From Pseudomonas putida (GTDB lineage: Bacteria > Pseudomonadota > Gammaproteobacteria > Pseudomonadales > Pseudomonadaceae): a stretch of 64,000 bases of DNA. The DNA is taken from the NCBI RefSeq assembly GCF_001976065.1, contig NZ_MNAH01000004.1:2519-66518 (forward strand). The letters are read 5' to 3'. Both the position numbers and the translations under genes were made by a program. The notes beneath the pieces were generated by a model. It had not been told where the DNA came from. It saw nothing but the letters and a program-made list of their open reading frames with translations, and did no database searches. Each line of letters opens with the position of its first letter. The first letter of the stretch is position 1. Below, one piece after another: positions 9,846-19,264 of this stretch.

Positions 9846-10493
9846 ATGACTACCCAACGTCACTACTCGCCGATTGATCGCCTTCTGCTGCAAGCCGATG
9901 CTGCGATGCGTACCCTGTTGCCCTTCAGCGGCCAGCCCTACCGTCCGTCGCCGGCCATCGTGCAACCCGATGCGAAAATGAGTGACGAAGACACCCGCCA
10001 CGTTGCCGGGCTGATGCGCATCAATCACACCGGAGAAGTCTGCGCCCAGGCGCTGTATCAAGGCCAGGCCCTGACTGCCAGGCTGCCGCAAGTGCGCGTC
10101 GCCATGGAGCACGCCGCTGAAGAAGAAGTCGACCATTTGGCATGGTGCGAACAACGCATTCATCAGTTGGGCAGCCACACCAGCATTCTCAATCCACTGT
10201 TCTATGGCATGTCGTTCGGAATTGGTGCGGTGGCAGGCCTGATCAGCGACAAAGTCAGCCTGGGTTTTGTCGCAGCAACGGAAGATCAGGTGTGCAAGCA
10301 CTTGAACGAACACCTGGAGCAACTGCCGGCCGAGGATGAAAAGTCTCGGGCGATCCTCGAGCAGATGCGTATCGATGAAGAGCAGCACGCCGAAAGCGCA
10401 CTGGAGGCTGGCGGTTTCCGCTTTCCGGCGCCGGTGAAGTTCGGTATGAGCTTGCTGGCCAAGGTCATGACCAAGAGTACTTATCGGATCTGA
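9846..10493 (+). CDS. coq7: 2-polyprenyl-3-methyl-6-methoxy-1,4-benzoquinone monooxygenase
   Basis: Di-iron hydroxylase of ubiquinone biosynthesis (C6 hydroxylation), membrane associated. The 215-residue product starts [16 protein letters not shown]. Ferritin-like ligands are visible as [11 protein letters not shown], the [11 protein letters not shown]xxH motif and the late DEEQHAESA. The start at 9846 is preceded by an excellent CTCCGGAGG site seven to ten bases upstream; an ATG at 9777 would add 23 unrelated residues. In PAO1, as I recall, speD lies immediately downstream; here a terminator and the OsmC gene follow instead. Confidence 0.95.
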   Translation: MTTQRHYSPIDRLLLQADAAMRTLLPFSGQPYRPSPAIVQPDAKMSDEDTRHVAGLMRINHTGEVCAQALYQGQALTARLPQVRVAMEHAAEEEVDHLAWCEQRIHQLGSHTSILNPLFYGMSFGIGAVAGLISDKVSLGFVAATEDQVCKHLNEHLEQLPAEDEKSRAILEQMRIDEEQHAESALEAGGFRFPAPVKFGMSLLAKVMTKSTYRI

Positions 10494-10510
10494 CCGGCTG
10501 CGCCAGCAAC

Positions 10511-10547
10511 AAAAAAGGCGACTGCCGTGAGGCAGTCGCCTTTTTTT
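10511..10547. terminator. Bidirectional terminator between coq7 and the OsmC gene
   Basis: AAAAAAGGCGACTGCC and GGCAGTCGCCTTTTTTT form a near-perfect 16-17 bp stem with a short GTGA loop and T-runs on both strands. It sits 18 bases after coq7 and 10 bases beyond the convergent OsmC stop. Confidence 0.92.
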
Positions 10548-10556
10548 GATCTCGAT

Positions 10557-10979
10557 TCAACCCAGCTCGATGATTTCGTAGTCGTGGGTGATCTCGACAC
10601 CGGCCGCCCCGAGCATGATCGACGCCGAGCAATACTTCTCGGCGGACAGTTCGATGGCGCGCTTGACCTGCGCTTCCTTCAGGCCGCGGCCCTTGACCAC
10701 AAAATGCATGTGGATCTTGGTGAACACCTTTGGATCTTCGGTTGCACGCTCGGCTTCAAGGAAGGCTTCACAACTCTCGACCGCCTGACGGGACTTCTTG
10801 AGGATGCTGACCACGTCGAAATTGCTGCAACCGCCTACACCCAGCAGGAGCATTTCCATCGGCCGGACACCCAGGTTACGACCGCCGGCATCGGGCGGAC
10901 CGTCCATGACCACGACATGACCGCTGCCGGATTCGCCGAGGAACATGGCTTCGCCAGCCCATTGGATGCGTGCCTTCAT
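10557..10979 (-). CDS. OsmC family protein
   Basis: Small OsmC/Ohr-superfamily protein, 140 residues from MKARIQWAGE. Members reduce organic or inorganic peroxides through two cysteines. Here C51 lies in GVGGCSNFDV, and a second cysteine lies in the KYCSAS stretch (about C117). The RPMEMLLLGVGGC helix is diagnostic. It resembles YhfA-type members, whose role is not established. It is divergent from vfr, and YhfA likewise neighbours crp in E. coli. The frame runs far upstream of the start, but that part is antisense to vfr. Confidence 0.88.
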   Translation of the reverse strand: MKARIQWAGEAMFLGESGSGHVVVMDGPPDAGGRNLGVRPMEMLLLGVGGCSNFDVVSILKKSRQAVESCEAFLEAERATEDPKVFTKIHMHFVVKGRGLKEAQVKRAIELSAEKYCSASIMLGAAGVEITHDYEIIELG

Positions 10980-11034
10980 CGCCAAGACTCCACTGTCTAA
11001 AAAAAGGGTCGCCAGCTTAGCACAGGCCCCTGGA

Positions 11035-11064
11035 TTGACAGTGATCGCCGTCCTAGGACATAAC
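11035..11064 (+). promoter_or_regulatory. Candidate vfr promoter
   Basis: TTGACA at 11035-11040 is followed after 17-18 bases by ACATAAC. The intergenic region between the OsmC gene and vfr has no other comparable -35. Further down, a TAAAAT-containing stretch near 11080 is an alternative -10. Confidence 0.35.
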
Positions 11065-11210
11065 CTGCGACGCTGTAGGTAAAATCTCGAATATTGCAAG
11101 AAGTGTCTGGTAAGCTGGCGCCAATTCGCTGGCGCCTGGCCAGCTTTGCCCCAATGTCCGCAGTTCATAAATAAATCCAACACCACCGTGAGTCTTTTCG
11201 GGATACAACC

Positions 11211-11855
11211 ATGGTTGCTATTGCCCCCACCCCCAAGATGAAAAACCTCGACAAGCTTCTGATGCATTGCCAGCGCCGTCGCTATCAGGCCAAGAGCAAC
11301 ATCATTTGCGCCGGCGACCGTTCGGAGACGCTGTTCTTCATCATCAAGGGTTCGGTCACCATCCTGATCGAAGACGACGACGGTCGAGAAATGATCATCG
11401 CCTACCTGAACGCCGGGGATTTTTTCGGTGAATTGGGTCTGTTCGAGCAGGCCGGCCTGGAACAGGAACGCAGCGCCTGGGTGCGAGCCAAGGTCGAATG
11501 CGAAGTGGCGGAAATCAGTTACGCGAAATTCCGCGAATTGTCGCAGCAGGACCCGGACATTCTTTACGTATTGAGCGGACAAATCGCACAACGCCTGCGT
11601 AACACCACCCGTAAGGTCGGTGACCTGGCGTTTTTCGACGTAACCGGTCGTGTCGCCCGCTGTCTGCTTGAGCTGTGCAAACAGCCAGACGCCATGACCC
11701 ACCCCGACGGCATGCAGATCAAGGTGACCCGTCAGGAAATCGGACGGATCGTCGGTTGTTCCCGGGAGATGGTCGGACGCGTGCTCAAGGATCTGGAAGA
11801 GCGCAACCTGGTGGACGTCAAAGGCAAAACCATGGTGGTCTTCGGTACGCGCTAA
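11211..11855 (+). CDS. vfr: cAMP-activated global regulator Vfr (CRP family)
   Basis: Homodimeric transcription factor that binds cAMP; in P. aeruginosa it controls quorum sensing, type III secretion and twitching. The 214-residue product starts [17 protein letters not shown] as in Vfr. The phosphate-binding cassette reads FFGELGLFE followed by ERSAW, and the C-terminal helix-turn-helix has [20 protein letters not shown] as the recognition region. Length equals P. aeruginosa Vfr and the sequence is nearly identical in memory. In P. fluorescens the regulon is probably narrower. Confidence 0.95.
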   Translation: MVAIAPTPKMKNLDKLLMHCQRRRYQAKSNIICAGDRSETLFFIIKGSVTILIEDDDGREMIIAYLNAGDFFGELGLFEQAGLEQERSAWVRAKVECEVAEISYAKFRELSQQDPDILYVLSGQIAQRLRNTTRKVGDLAFFDVTGRVARCLLELCKQPDAMTHPDGMQIKVTRQEIGRIVGCSREMVGRVLKDLEERNLVDVKGKTMVVFGTR

Positions 11856-11865
11856 GTTCGAAGAC

Positions 11866-12567
11866 TCAGCCGCTGAACATTTGCGCCAGCATTCGTCGGT
11901 AGAGCGCATCGAGACGTTCCAGCGCATCCGGTGCGGTGAACTTCTCATGCAAGGCGATGTGGCTTTCGGCGCGCACCCGTTGCTCCAGGCTGCAGGCCTC
12001 GCTGAAGCGATTGACGGCCGCGACCATCGAAACGCGGTCGTTATCCAGCAGCATTGCACCGTGTACAAGTCCTACCGGGCGTTGACCTCCCTGACTCTGG
12101 CGCCAGCGCTGGGCGGTGCCGACCATCTTGCGCCCATCCAGGTTGACGTTGAACCGGCCATCACAGAACGCGCCGTCGATTTCGCCCAGCGACGACGTGC
12201 CGCCCAACTCGTCCAGCAACTGGCAGATCGGATCGCACAGACGCCGGTAGCCCGTCTCGATACGGTTCAGATCACCTTCGCTGCGCGGCGGCGCGTAGAC
12301 CAGGGCGATGTTGATGGTCGTGGCCGATTGCGGAACAGGTTCGCCACCGGTGTCGCGCAACAATACGGGCCAACCCGCCGCCGCGGACACCTCACAGGCT
12401 GCTTCGAACCCTGGCAAGCGATTCAAGCGGCGCGGCATCACTAATGCCCGGTCGCTGGGCTGCCAGAACAGCAGGCCAAATTCCGCGTCGCCGGCACAGA
12501 TCGAGGCCAGCAGATCCTGTTCGGCTTGCAGGCCGGCTTCGATGGTCAGAGAAACAGGTGAGGTCAC
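11866..12567 (-). CDS. Lipoate-protein ligase A family protein
   Basis: 233-residue protein with a BPL/LPL catalytic fold. The family lysine lies in DGRKMVGTAQRWRQ, and GEIDGAFCDGRFNVNL precedes it. It may attach lipoate or octanoate to carrier proteins, or act on another acyl substrate. It lacks the long C-terminal domain of E. coli LplA, so ligase versus transferase activity cannot be decided. It is convergent with vfr (gap of 10 bases) and upstream of a REP pair. Confidence 0.78.
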   Translation of the reverse strand: MTSPVSLTIEAGLQAEQDLLASICAGDAEFGLLFWQPSDRALVMPRRLNRLPGFEAACEVSAAAGWPVLLRDTGGEPVPQSATTINIALVYAPPRSEGDLNRIETGYRRLCDPICQLLDELGGTSSLGEIDGAFCDGRFNVNLDGRKMVGTAQRWRQSQGGQRPVGLVHGAMLLDNDRVSMVAAVNRFSEACSLEQRVRAESHIALHEKFTAPDALERLDALYRRMLAQMFSG

Positions 12568-12610
12568 AAGGTACTCCGTAAGACAAAAAGTCTGTGGTGT
12601 TTCTTATGCC

Positions 12611-12687
12611 GCTATCGCGAGCAGGCTCGCTCCCACAGTTGATGGTGGTTACCCCCAACCCTGTAGGAGCGAGCATGCTCGCGATGC
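12611..12687. repeat. Paired REP elements (REPIN) after trpC
   Basis: Two inverted copies, at 12611-12638 and 12661-12687, each contain a GCGAGCAKGCTCGC palindrome core followed by TCC(C/T)ACAG. The right copy ends five bases before the trpC stop codon, so it forms part of the trpGDC 3' end and may act as terminator or RNA stabiliser. Confidence 0.85.
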
Positions 12688-12691
12688 TTTT

Positions 12692-13528
12692 TTAGTCGAG
12701 GGTCGAGCCGCTGACAGGAATGCCGCGCTCCGGGAAGAACAGGCGTTGCAGTTCGGTACCCGGGCTTTCGGCGCGCATGAACGCCTCGCCAACCAGGAAC
12801 GCGTAGACGTCGCTGATTTCCATCAACTCGACATCGGCGCGATTGAGGATGCCGCTTTCGGTGACCACCAGACGATCGCGCGGGATACGCGGCAACAGGT
12901 CGAGGGTGGTTTCCAGGTTGACCTCGAAGGTGTGCAGGTTGCGATTGTTGACGCCGACCAGCGGGGTGTCGAGGGTTTTCAAGGCCCGCTCCAGCTCGTC
13001 GCCATCGTGGACTTCAACCAGCACATCGAGGCCGACGCCTTTGGCCACGGCTGCCAGTTCGGCCATTTTCACGTCGTCCAGGGCGGAGACGATCAACAGT
13101 ACGCAGTCGGCGCCGAGGGCGCGGGCTTCGACGATCTGGTACGGATCGATCATGAAATCCTTGCGGATCACCGGCAGTTTGCACGCCGCGCGGGCCTGCT
13201 GCAGGTAAAGATCGGCACCTTGGAAATAATCGATATCGGTGAGTACCGACAGGCAGGTCGCGCCGCCCTTCTCGTAGCTCTTGGCAATATCGGCGGGAAC
13301 GAAATTCTCGCGGATAACGCCCTTGCTCGGCGAAGCTTTCTTGATTTCAGCAATCACTGCCGGCTCTTTCAGCTTGGCCTGATCCAGCAAAGCCTTGGCA
13401 AAACCACGGGGTGCATCGGCCGCCTTGGCCAGACTTTCCAGCTCGGCGAGGCTGACGCGAGCACTACGCTCGGCAACTTCTTCAACCTTGCGCGCCAGAA
13501 TGTTTTCCAGAACCGTCGGTACACTCAT
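12692..13528 (-). CDS. trpC: Indole-3-glycerol phosphate synthase
   Basis: Closes the indole ring from CdRP in tryptophan synthesis. The 278-residue TIM barrel has the family motif [13 protein letters not shown] near residue 55, later [17 protein letters not shown] and VGVNNRNL, and VTESGI near the end. It is monofunctional, with no fused TrpF, as usual in pseudomonads. Its start overlaps the trpD stop by 4 bases, indicating translational coupling in trpGDC. Confidence 0.96.
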   Translation of the reverse strand: MSVPTVLENILARKVEEVAERSARVSLAELESLAKAADAPRGFAKALLDQAKLKEPAVIAEIKKASPSKGVIRENFVPADIAKSYEKGGATCLSVLTDIDYFQGADLYLQQARAACKLPVIRKDFMIDPYQIVEARALGADCVLLIVSALDDVKMAELAAVAKGVGLDVLVEVHDGDELERALKTLDTPLVGVNNRNLHTFEVNLETTLDLLPRIPRDRLVVTESGILNRADVELMEISDVYAFLVGEAFMRAESPGTELQRLFFPERGIPVSGSTLD

Positions 13529-14574
13529 CCCTCATTCTCCACTTTGAATACCGCGGTAAATGCACCCAGCTCCTCGAGTTTCTCCCGAGCAAGGCCGGTG
13601 TGCAGCGCATCGTGCGCCAGGGCAACACCCTCTTTCAAACTGCTCGCATGGTCGGCGGCGTACAACGCGGCACCGGCATTGAGCACGATCATCTCGGCAG
13701 CTTTCTGACCGTTTTCGGTCTTGCGCTTGCCCAGGGCATCGCGGATCAGCTCCAGGGATGCAGCCGGGCTTTCCACGGCCAGACCATGCAGGCTCTGGCT
13801 TTTCATGCCCAGGTCTTCCGGTTCGACCCAATATTCGCTGATCTGATCGTTTTTCAGTTCCGCGACAAAGGTCGGTGCCGCCAGGCTGAATTCGTCCAGG
13901 CCGTCCTTCGAATGCACCACCAGCACATGCTTGCTGCCCAGACGCTGCAAGACTTCGGCCAATGGCCGGCATAGCGCCTGAGTGAATACGCCCACCACCT
14001 GATGTTTCACGCCAGCCGGATTCGTAAGCGGGCCGAGCATGTTGAACAAGGTGCGCAAACCGAGTTCCTTGCGCGGGCCGGCGGCGTGTTTCATGGCGCT
14101 GTGATGGGTCTGGGCAAACATGAAGCCGATGCCGACGTTATCGATGCAGCGCGCCACCTGGATCGGGGTCAGGTTCAGGTAGATACCGGCCGCCTCCAGC
14201 AAGTCGGCACTGCCGCTTTTACCCGAGACCGCGCGGTTGCCGTGCTTGGCCACCGTGCACCCGGCCGCCGCGACCACAAAGGAAGAAGCGGTCGACACGT
14301 TGAAGATGTTGGCACCGTCACCGCCAGTACCGACTACGTCGACTACACCGTCGAGTGTCTTGAGTTCGACCTGGTCCGCCAGCTCACGCATGACCGACAC
14401 GGCACCGACGATTTCGTCGATGCTTTCGCTTTTCATGCGCATGGCCATCATGAACGCGCCGATCTGCGCATCCGTGCATTGGCCGGTCATGATTTCGCGC
14501 ATCACGTCGCGCATCTCTTCGGTGCTGAGGTCGAGGTGATCGACGATACGGCCCAAGGCTGTCTTGATATTCAT
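13525..14574 (-). CDS. trpD: Anthranilate phosphoribosyltransferase
   Basis: Transfers phosphoribose from PRPP to anthranilate. The 349-residue protein has the PRPP site [17 protein letters not shown], the [15 protein letters not shown] stretch and the ARGP-like [11 protein letters not shown]. It lies between trpG (9-base gap) and trpC (4-base overlap). Confidence 0.97.
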   Translation of the reverse strand: MNIKTALGRIVDHLDLSTEEMRDVMREIMTGQCTDAQIGAFMMAMRMKSESIDEIVGAVSVMRELADQVELKTLDGVVDVVGTGGDGANIFNVSTASSFVVAAAGCTVAKHGNRAVSGKSGSADLLEAAGIYLNLTPIQVARCIDNVGIGFMFAQTHHSAMKHAAGPRKELGLRTLFNMLGPLTNPAGVKHQVVGVFTQALCRPLAEVLQRLGSKHVLVVHSKDGLDEFSLAAPTFVAELKNDQISEYWVEPEDLGMKSQSLHGLAVESPAASLELIRDALGKRKTENGQKAAEMIVLNAGAALYAADHASSLKEGVALAHDALHTGLAREKLEELGAFTAVFKVENEG

Positions 14575-14583
14575 GAATAGTCC

Positions 14584-15177
14584 TTAGCGCGTGCCGCCGG
14601 TTTGTTTGAGGAAGTTGGCAAACAGTTCGTGACCTTGTTCGGTGAGGATCGACTCAGGGTGGAACTGCACGCCTTCGATGTTCAGGGTCTTGTGGCGCAG
14701 ACCCATGATCTCGTCGACCGAGCCGTCCTCCAGTTGGGTCCAGGCGGTCAGCTCGAGGCAGTCAGGCAGGGTTGCGCGCTTGACGATCAATGAGTGATAG
14801 CGGGTGACCGTCAGCGGCATGTTCAGGCCGGCGAACACACCCTTGTCTTCGTGGAACACCGGGCTGGTCTTGCCGTGCATGACCTGACGCGCGCGAACCA
14901 CATCACCACCAAAGGCCTGGCCGATGGACTGATGCCCCAGGCAAACACCAAGAATCGGCAGTTTGCCAGCAAAGTGCTTGATCACGTCAATCGAGACCCC
15001 AGCTTCGGTCGGGGTGCAAGGACCGGGAGAGACGACGATGCGCTCAGGGTTGAGCGCTTCGATTTCGGCAACGGTGAGTTCATCGTTGCGCACGACTTTG
15101 ACCTGGGAGCCCAGCTCACCAAGGTATTGCACAACGTTGTAGGTAAAAGAGTCGTAGTTATCGATCATCAGCAACAT
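14584..15177 (-). CDS. trpG: Anthranilate synthase glutamine amidotransferase component
   Basis: Provides ammonia from glutamine to TrpE. The 197-residue class I amidotransferase has the triad C79 (GVCLGHQ), H173 and E175 (VQFHPES). It is the first gene of trpGDC, and its partner trpE is 2.5 kb away across estA. The 5' region carries a Trp-codon leader candidate at 15338-15406. It may also serve PabB, since pseudomonads often share this subunit; that is inference. Confidence 0.96.
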   Translation of the reverse strand: MLLMIDNYDSFTYNVVQYLGELGSQVKVVRNDELTVAEIEALNPERIVVSPGPCTPTEAGVSIDVIKHFAGKLPILGVCLGHQSIGQAFGGDVVRARQVMHGKTSPVFHEDKGVFAGLNMPLTVTRYHSLIVKRATLPDCLELTAWTQLEDGSVDEIMGLRHKTLNIEGVQFHPESILTEQGHELFANFLKQTGGTR

Positions 15178-15181
15178 GGCG

Positions 15182-15337
15182 TTAAGAACCTCTAAAATTC
15201 ACTGACTTAATACAGCCTTCGAATGATTTACCCGCAGCGTCCTGCACTTTGGCGGTCGCTGGAATCGCGAAGCAAAGCGCGTTGTCACGAATAAAGAAGG
15301 CAAAGCGGTAAAGATCCGGCCGGGCCGGCAGAAGGAT
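15182..15337 (-). other. Open frame without a start codon between the trp leader and trpG
   Basis: On the minus strand, directly after the leader stop and in its frame, 51 sense codons run without a stop to TAA at 15182-15184, four bases before the trpG ATG. The translation includes DLYRFAFFIRDNALCF and is protein-like in composition. No ATG precedes it and I do not recognise it. It could be untranslated leader, a relic, or part of a decayed gene. Confidence 0.3.
15316..15328 (-). promoter_or_regulatory. Candidate trpGDC attenuator hairpin
   Basis: CCGGC, a 3-base loop and GCCGG form a GC-only 5-bp hairpin, flanked on the minus strand by AUCC/GGAU pairing and then UCUUU. It begins 10 bases after the leader stop codon. 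Position and composition suit a terminator-type attenuator, but the U-tract is weak. Confidence 0.45.
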
Positions 15338-15406
15338 TCAGGCGCGCCAACGCCAGCGGGCGTGTGCCTTGATGACTTGATCCAGGAGTTTGCTGACGAT
15401 CAACAC
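15338..15406 (-). promoter_or_regulatory. Candidate trpGDC leader peptide with Trp codons, gph-tail copy
   Basis: A minus-strand reading frame from a GTG at 15404-15406 gives 22 residues ending KAHARWRWRA-stop. The end is nearly identical to the last residues of Gph ([14 protein letters not shown], 19220-19264), and the 3' bases match closely too. The two Trp codons just before the stop suit attenuation control. The start codon is uncertain because no clear ribosome site precedes the GTG. It could also be a simple relic of a duplicated gph 3' end. Confidence 0.5.
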
Positions 15407-15581
15407 GGGGAAGGTCTCATTTATACGTCTCGGCACAGTAACTTAGCTGGGCAGAGCGTGCAATATGGGGCGATCGAAGCGAGCGCAACATTCGCCAGGT
15501 TCGCGCCGAATGGCATCAGCTTCTATAGTTTTTTGGCACTGTCGTCTCACCCACTAAAACAATAACCAAACGGACTTGCTC

Positions 15582-17489
15582 ATGATCAGACAGACGCTGT
15601 TTGCACCCCTTGCCGGTTGCCTGCTCGCCATGGCCTGCGCCCAGGCGATCGCGGCGCCCAATCCTTATTCGAATTTCATTGTCTTCGGTGACAGCCTCAA
15701 TGATGCGGGGCAGTTTACCGACACGGGCGGCCCTCCCGGTTCGACCCTGCGCTTCACCAACCGAACCGGGCCGACTTATCAGGACGGCAGCGGCGAAGCC
15801 TATTCCGCCAACTCGACTCAACTGCTTGGGGGCAGGCTCGGGTTCTCCGCGGACCAGACCGCCGCTTCGACTTCAGCCGCCCGCGCCGCCCAAGGCCTGC
15901 CAGATGGCAATAACTGGGCCGTCGGCGGCTACCGCACCGATCAGATCCTCGAATCAATCACCACCGTATCCGCCACGGGTGAACGCGCGCGCGCGGGTTA
16001 CTTGCCAGCCAATAATTTGCGCGCCGACCCGAATGCACTGTATTACCTCTCCGGCGGCGGCAACGACTTTCTTCAGGGGCGCGTGCAAAGTGGCGCCCAG
16101 GCGAATGCCGCGGCGGACCGCCTGGCAAACAGCGTCCAGGTTCTGCAAACGGCCGGTGCCCGCTACATCATGGTCTGGCTGTTGCCCGACCTGGGACTGA
16201 CACCTGCCATCAATGGCAGCCCTCTGCAGGGACCCACTTCGCAACTGAGCGCGGCCTTCAACCGGCAACTGGTCACTCGACTGGCGGGAATCGATGCCGA
16301 AATCATTCCCCTGAACATTCCCCTGCTGTTGCAGGAAACCTTCGCCGACCCTGCGCGGTTCGGTTTTGCTACCGGGCAAAACCTGACGGCGACCTGCTTC
16401 AGCGGTGACGGCTGCACCGAAAACGCTACCTTTGGCATCAACAGCGCCAACCCGGACCCCAGCCAGCTGATTTACAACGACGGGGTGCATCCGACCGAGG
16501 CGGGGCAAAAGTTGGTGTCGGACTACGCCTATTCCTTACTCGCTGCACCTTGGGAACTGACGCTGCTGCCAGAAATGGCCCACGCCACGCTACGCGCGCA
16601 TCAGGATGAACTGCGCAGCCAGTGGCAATCCGACTGGGAAAACTGGCAAGCGGTCGGTCAGTGGCGCGCCATTGTGGCCGGGGGTGGCCAGCATCTCGAT
16701 GTCGATCACCAAAGCAGTGGCGCCGACGCCGATGGCAACGGCTACAGCTTGAACATCGGCGGCAGCTATCGTCTCAACGAAGCCTGGCGCGTGGGTGTGG
16801 CGGCTGGTTTCTATCGTCAGGATCTGGAGGCTGGCGATAACGACTCGGACTACAAACTCAACAGCTACCTGGCCACGGCATTCGCCCAGTTCCAGCAGAA
16901 CCGTTGGTGGGCGGATGCCGCGTTGACCGGCGGCAAGCTGGATTACGATAATCTCAAGCGCAAATTCGATCTGGGTGCGGGCGAAGGCGCGGAGAAAGGC
17001 GACACCGACGGCTATCTCTGGGCCTTCAGCACACGCCTGGGCTATGACATTGCACAGCCGGGCAGTGAATGGCACTTGTCGCCGTTCATCAGCGCCGACT
17101 ATGCGAAAGTGGAAGTGGACGGTTACTCGGAAAACTCCATTCGTTCCACGGCGCTGACTTTTGATGACCAGAAACGCGATTCAAAACGACTCGGCGCCGG
17201 ACTGCAGGGTAAATACCGGATCACCCCGCAGACCCAAGTGTTTGGCGAATATGCCTACGAGCGTGAGTATGACGACGACGTGCAGAAGGTGAACATTGCC
17301 CTCAACAGCCTGCCTTCCCTCGACTTCAGGCTTGATGGCTATACTCCGCAGAGCCATTTGAATCGCCTGAGCCTGGGCATCAGCCACAAGTTGACGGCCG
17401 ATCTGGCGCTGCGCGGCGGGTACACGTTGCGCAAGGATGATGACTTTACCCAGCAAGGGATTACCGTTGGGGTTGCGCTGGATTTCTGA
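15582..17489 (+). CDS. estA: Autotransporter GDSL esterase EstA
   Basis: Outer-membrane esterase with a surface-exposed SGNH/GDSL passenger; in P. aeruginosa EstA is needed for rhamnolipid production and motility. The 635-residue protein has a signal peptide (about 1-25, ending AIAA) and the nucleophile S38 in VFGDSLND. It also has GGGND for block III, D300/H303 in NDGVHPT, and a C-terminal beta-barrel of about 280 residues ending in Phe (VGVALDF). ATG 15582 is used; a TTG two codons upstream is unlikely. It lies convergently between trpE and trpGDC. Confidence 0.94.
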   Translation: MIRQTLFAPLAGCLLAMACAQAIAAPNPYSNFIVFGDSLNDAGQFTDTGGPPGSTLRFTNRTGPTYQDGSGEAYSANSTQLLGGRLGFSADQTAASTSAARAAQGLPDGNNWAVGGYRTDQILESITTVSATGERARAGYLPANNLRADPNALYYLSGGGNDFLQGRVQSGAQANAAADRLANSVQVLQTAGARYIMVWLLPDLGLTPAINGSPLQGPTSQLSAAFNRQLVTRLAGIDAEIIPLNIPLLLQETFADPARFGFATGQNLTATCFSGDGCTENATFGINSANPDPSQLIYNDGVHPTEAGQKLVSDYAYSLLAAPWELTLLPEMAHATLRAHQDELRSQWQSDWENWQAVGQWRAIVAGGGQHLDVDHQSSGADADGNGYSLNIGGSYRLNEAWRVGVAAGFYRQDLEAGDNDSDYKLNSYLATAFAQFQQNRWWADAALTGGKLDYDNLKRKFDLGAGEGAEKGDTDGYLWAFSTRLGYDIAQPGSEWHLSPFISADYAKVEVDGYSENSIRSTALTFDDQKRDSKRLGAGLQGKYRITPQTQVFGEYAYEREYDDDVQKVNIALNSLPSLDFRLDGYTPQSHLNRLSLGISHKLTADLALRGGYTLRKDDDFTQQGITVGVALDF

Positions 17490-17508
17490 TTCAGCGAACA
17501 GCAGGCAT

Positions 17509-17545
17509 AAAAAACGCGGCGCCCTCACAGGCGCCGCGTTTTTTT
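17509..17545. terminator. estA terminator
   Basis: A perfect 15-bp repeat AAAAAACGCGGCGCC / GGCGCCGCGTTTTTT with a short loop lies 20 bases after estA, with T-runs on both strands. It can also stop trpE-direction transcripts that read through. Confidence 0.93.
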
Positions 17546-17563
17546 ATGGTGGTGAGGTCTTTG

Positions 17564-17653
17564 GTGGGAGCGAGCCTGCTCGCGAAGAGGCCAGCACAGC
17601 CAACATTGATGTTGTCAGACCCACCGCTATCGCGAGCAGGCTCGCTCCCACAG
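17564..17653. repeat. Paired REP elements between estA and trpE
   Basis: Inverted copies at about 17564-17587 and 17627-17653 have the core GCGAGCAGGCTCGC and the flank TCCCAC. They sit between the convergent ends of estA and trpE, the same family as the pair after trpC. Confidence 0.85.
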
Positions 17654-17667
17654 GGTTAGTGGCGAAA

Positions 17668-19149
17668 TCAGGCGTCCGGGGTTTGTTCGGCCAGGGCCAC
17701 GGCACGGAACATCGCGCGGCGCTTGTTCAGGGTTTCTTCCCATTCCAGTGCCGGCACCGAGTCGGCGACGATGCCACCACCGGCCTGCACGTGCAGCTCG
17801 CCGTTCTTGATCACCGCCGTACGGATGGCAATGGCGGTGTCCATGTTGCCGTTCCAGGCAAAGTAGCCCACGGCACCGCCGTAGACACCGCGCTTGACCG
17901 GCTCCAGTTCGTCGATGATTTCCATCGCGCGGATCTTCGGTGCGCCGGACAAGGTGCCCGCCGGCAGGATCGCCCGCAGCGCATCCATCGCCGTCAGGCC
18001 GGCCTTCAATTGGCCGGTGACGTTGGACACGATGTGCATCACGTTGGAATAACGCTCGATCACCATCTTCTCGGTGAGTTTCACCGAGCCGATCTCCGAG
18101 ACTCGACCGGTGTCGTTTCGACCTAGGTCGATCAGCATCAGGTGCTCGGCGATTTCCTTGTCGTCCGACAGCAGGTCTTTTTCCAGCGCCAGATCGGCCT
18201 CTTCGGTCGCTCCCCGTGGACGGGTGCCCGCGATCGGGCGCACGGTGATCAGATTGTCTTCAACCCGCACCAGCACTTCAGGCGAACTGCCGACGACGTG
18301 GAAGTCGCCGAAGTTGAAGAAGTACATATATGGCGTCGGGTTGAAGCACCGCAATGCCCGATACAGATCGATTGGCGCGGCCTTGAAGTCGATCGACATG
18401 CGCTGCGACGGCACGACCTGCATGCAGTCACCGGCCAGGATGTATTCCTTGATGGTGTCGACGGCTTTTTCGTAGTCGTCCTGGGTGAAGCTGGAGCGGA
18501 ATACCGGATCAGCCGCCTGCTGCTTGCTGAAGTCCAGGCCGCGGCGCGGGGTGATAGGCTGACGGAGTTTTCCCAGCAATTCCTCCAGGCGCGCGCGACC
18601 TTGCTCGAAGGCGTCTTCCTGAGACGGGTCAGCCAGGACAATTGCATGCATCTTGCCTGCGAGGTTGTCGAACACCACCACCGCGTCGGACACCATCAGC
18701 AGGATGTCCGGTACGCCCAGCGGATCCGGGTTCGGGCACTTGCCCAAACGCTTTTCCACATAACGTACGCAGTCATAACCGAAATAGCCCACCAGGCCGC
18801 CGTTGAAGCGCGGCAGGCCTGCGATGGTCGGCACGTTGTAACGAGCCTTGAAGGCTTCGACGAAGGCCAGTGGGTCTTCCACATCGTGGCTTTCAGTCTC
18901 GACGCCGTCGATGGTCACGCTGACGTGATGGTCATGCACCCGCAGCACGGTGCGACACGGCAGGCCGATGATCGAGTAACGGCCCCACTTTTCGCCGCCC
19001 TGCACGGACTCCAGCAGGTACGAGTTGGGCTCGTCGGCCAGTTTCAGGTAGATCGACAGCGGCGTGTCGAAGTCGGCCAGGGTTTCGCAGGCAAGCGGGA
19101 TGCGGTTGTAGCCGGCAGCGGCCAAACGCAGGAATTCTTCGCGGATCAT
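17668..19149 (-). CDS. trpE: Anthranilate synthase component I
   Basis: Converts chorismate and ammonia to anthranilate and is the feedback-controlled entry to tryptophan synthesis. The 493-residue protein has the N-terminal tryptophan-binding motif [15 protein letters not shown]. The C-terminal chorismate domain carries [18 protein letters not shown] and the late GAVGYF plus IRTAVI. It is transcribed from the gph side, with gph ending 70 bases upstream. Its Trp-rich upstream context suggests attenuation. Confidence 0.97.
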   Translation of the reverse strand: MIREEFLRLAAAGYNRIPLACETLADFDTPLSIYLKLADEPNSYLLESVQGGEKWGRYSIIGLPCRTVLRVHDHHVSVTIDGVETESHDVEDPLAFVEAFKARYNVPTIAGLPRFNGGLVGYFGYDCVRYVEKRLGKCPNPDPLGVPDILLMVSDAVVVFDNLAGKMHAIVLADPSQEDAFEQGRARLEELLGKLRQPITPRRGLDFSKQQAADPVFRSSFTQDDYEKAVDTIKEYILAGDCMQVVPSQRMSIDFKAAPIDLYRALRCFNPTPYMYFFNFGDFHVVGSSPEVLVRVEDNLITVRPIAGTRPRGATEEADLALEKDLLSDDKEIAEHLMLIDLGRNDTGRVSEIGSVKLTEKMVIERYSNVMHIVSNVTGQLKAGLTAMDALRAILPAGTLSGAPKIRAMEIIDELEPVKRGVYGGAVGYFAWNGNMDTAIAIRTAVIKNGELHVQAGGGIVADSVPALEWEETLNKRRAMFRAVALAEQTPDA

Positions 19150-19192
19150 GAGGTGCCTCGTGGCTTGAGGTTCTAACAGTCAGGTATGCAAA

Positions 19193-19228
19193 CGCGCCGG
19201 ATGACCGGCCAGGATCTAGTCAGGCGCG
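19193..19228 (-). promoter_or_regulatory. Candidate trpE attenuator with alternative pairings
   Basis: Minus-strand RNA after the gph stop can form GCCGG-UCAU-CCGGC (19196-19209) followed by GCGUUUGC. Alternatively CGCGCC, just after the second Trp codon, can pair with GGCGCG (19193-19198), which shares bases with the first stem. The two pairings are mutually exclusive, as expected of an attenuator. The U-tract is short. Confidence 0.45.
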
Positions 19229-19264
19229 CCAACGCCAGCGGGCCAGGGCCTTGATGACTTTCAT
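19220..19264 (-). promoter_or_regulatory. Candidate trpE leader peptide embedded in the gph 3' end
   Basis: An in-frame ATG inside gph opens a 14-residue peptide [14 protein letters not shown]. It ends at the gph stop with two Trp codons (TGG CGT TGG) and lies 70 bases before trpE. Whether translated as part of Gph or from its own start, ribosomes would stall here when charged tRNA-Trp is scarce. The same tail recurs before trpG. Confidence 0.5.

Noticed and set aside
12308..13708. 466-codon plus-strand frame opposite trpC
   Set aside because: Runs through a REP pair and three genes on the other strand, with no start signal.
15338..15406. Simple gph pseudogene fragment upstream of trpG
   Set aside because: Not excluded, but only the Trp-codon tail remains, in the right place and direction before a trp operon with a following hairpin, so a regulatory leader fits better.
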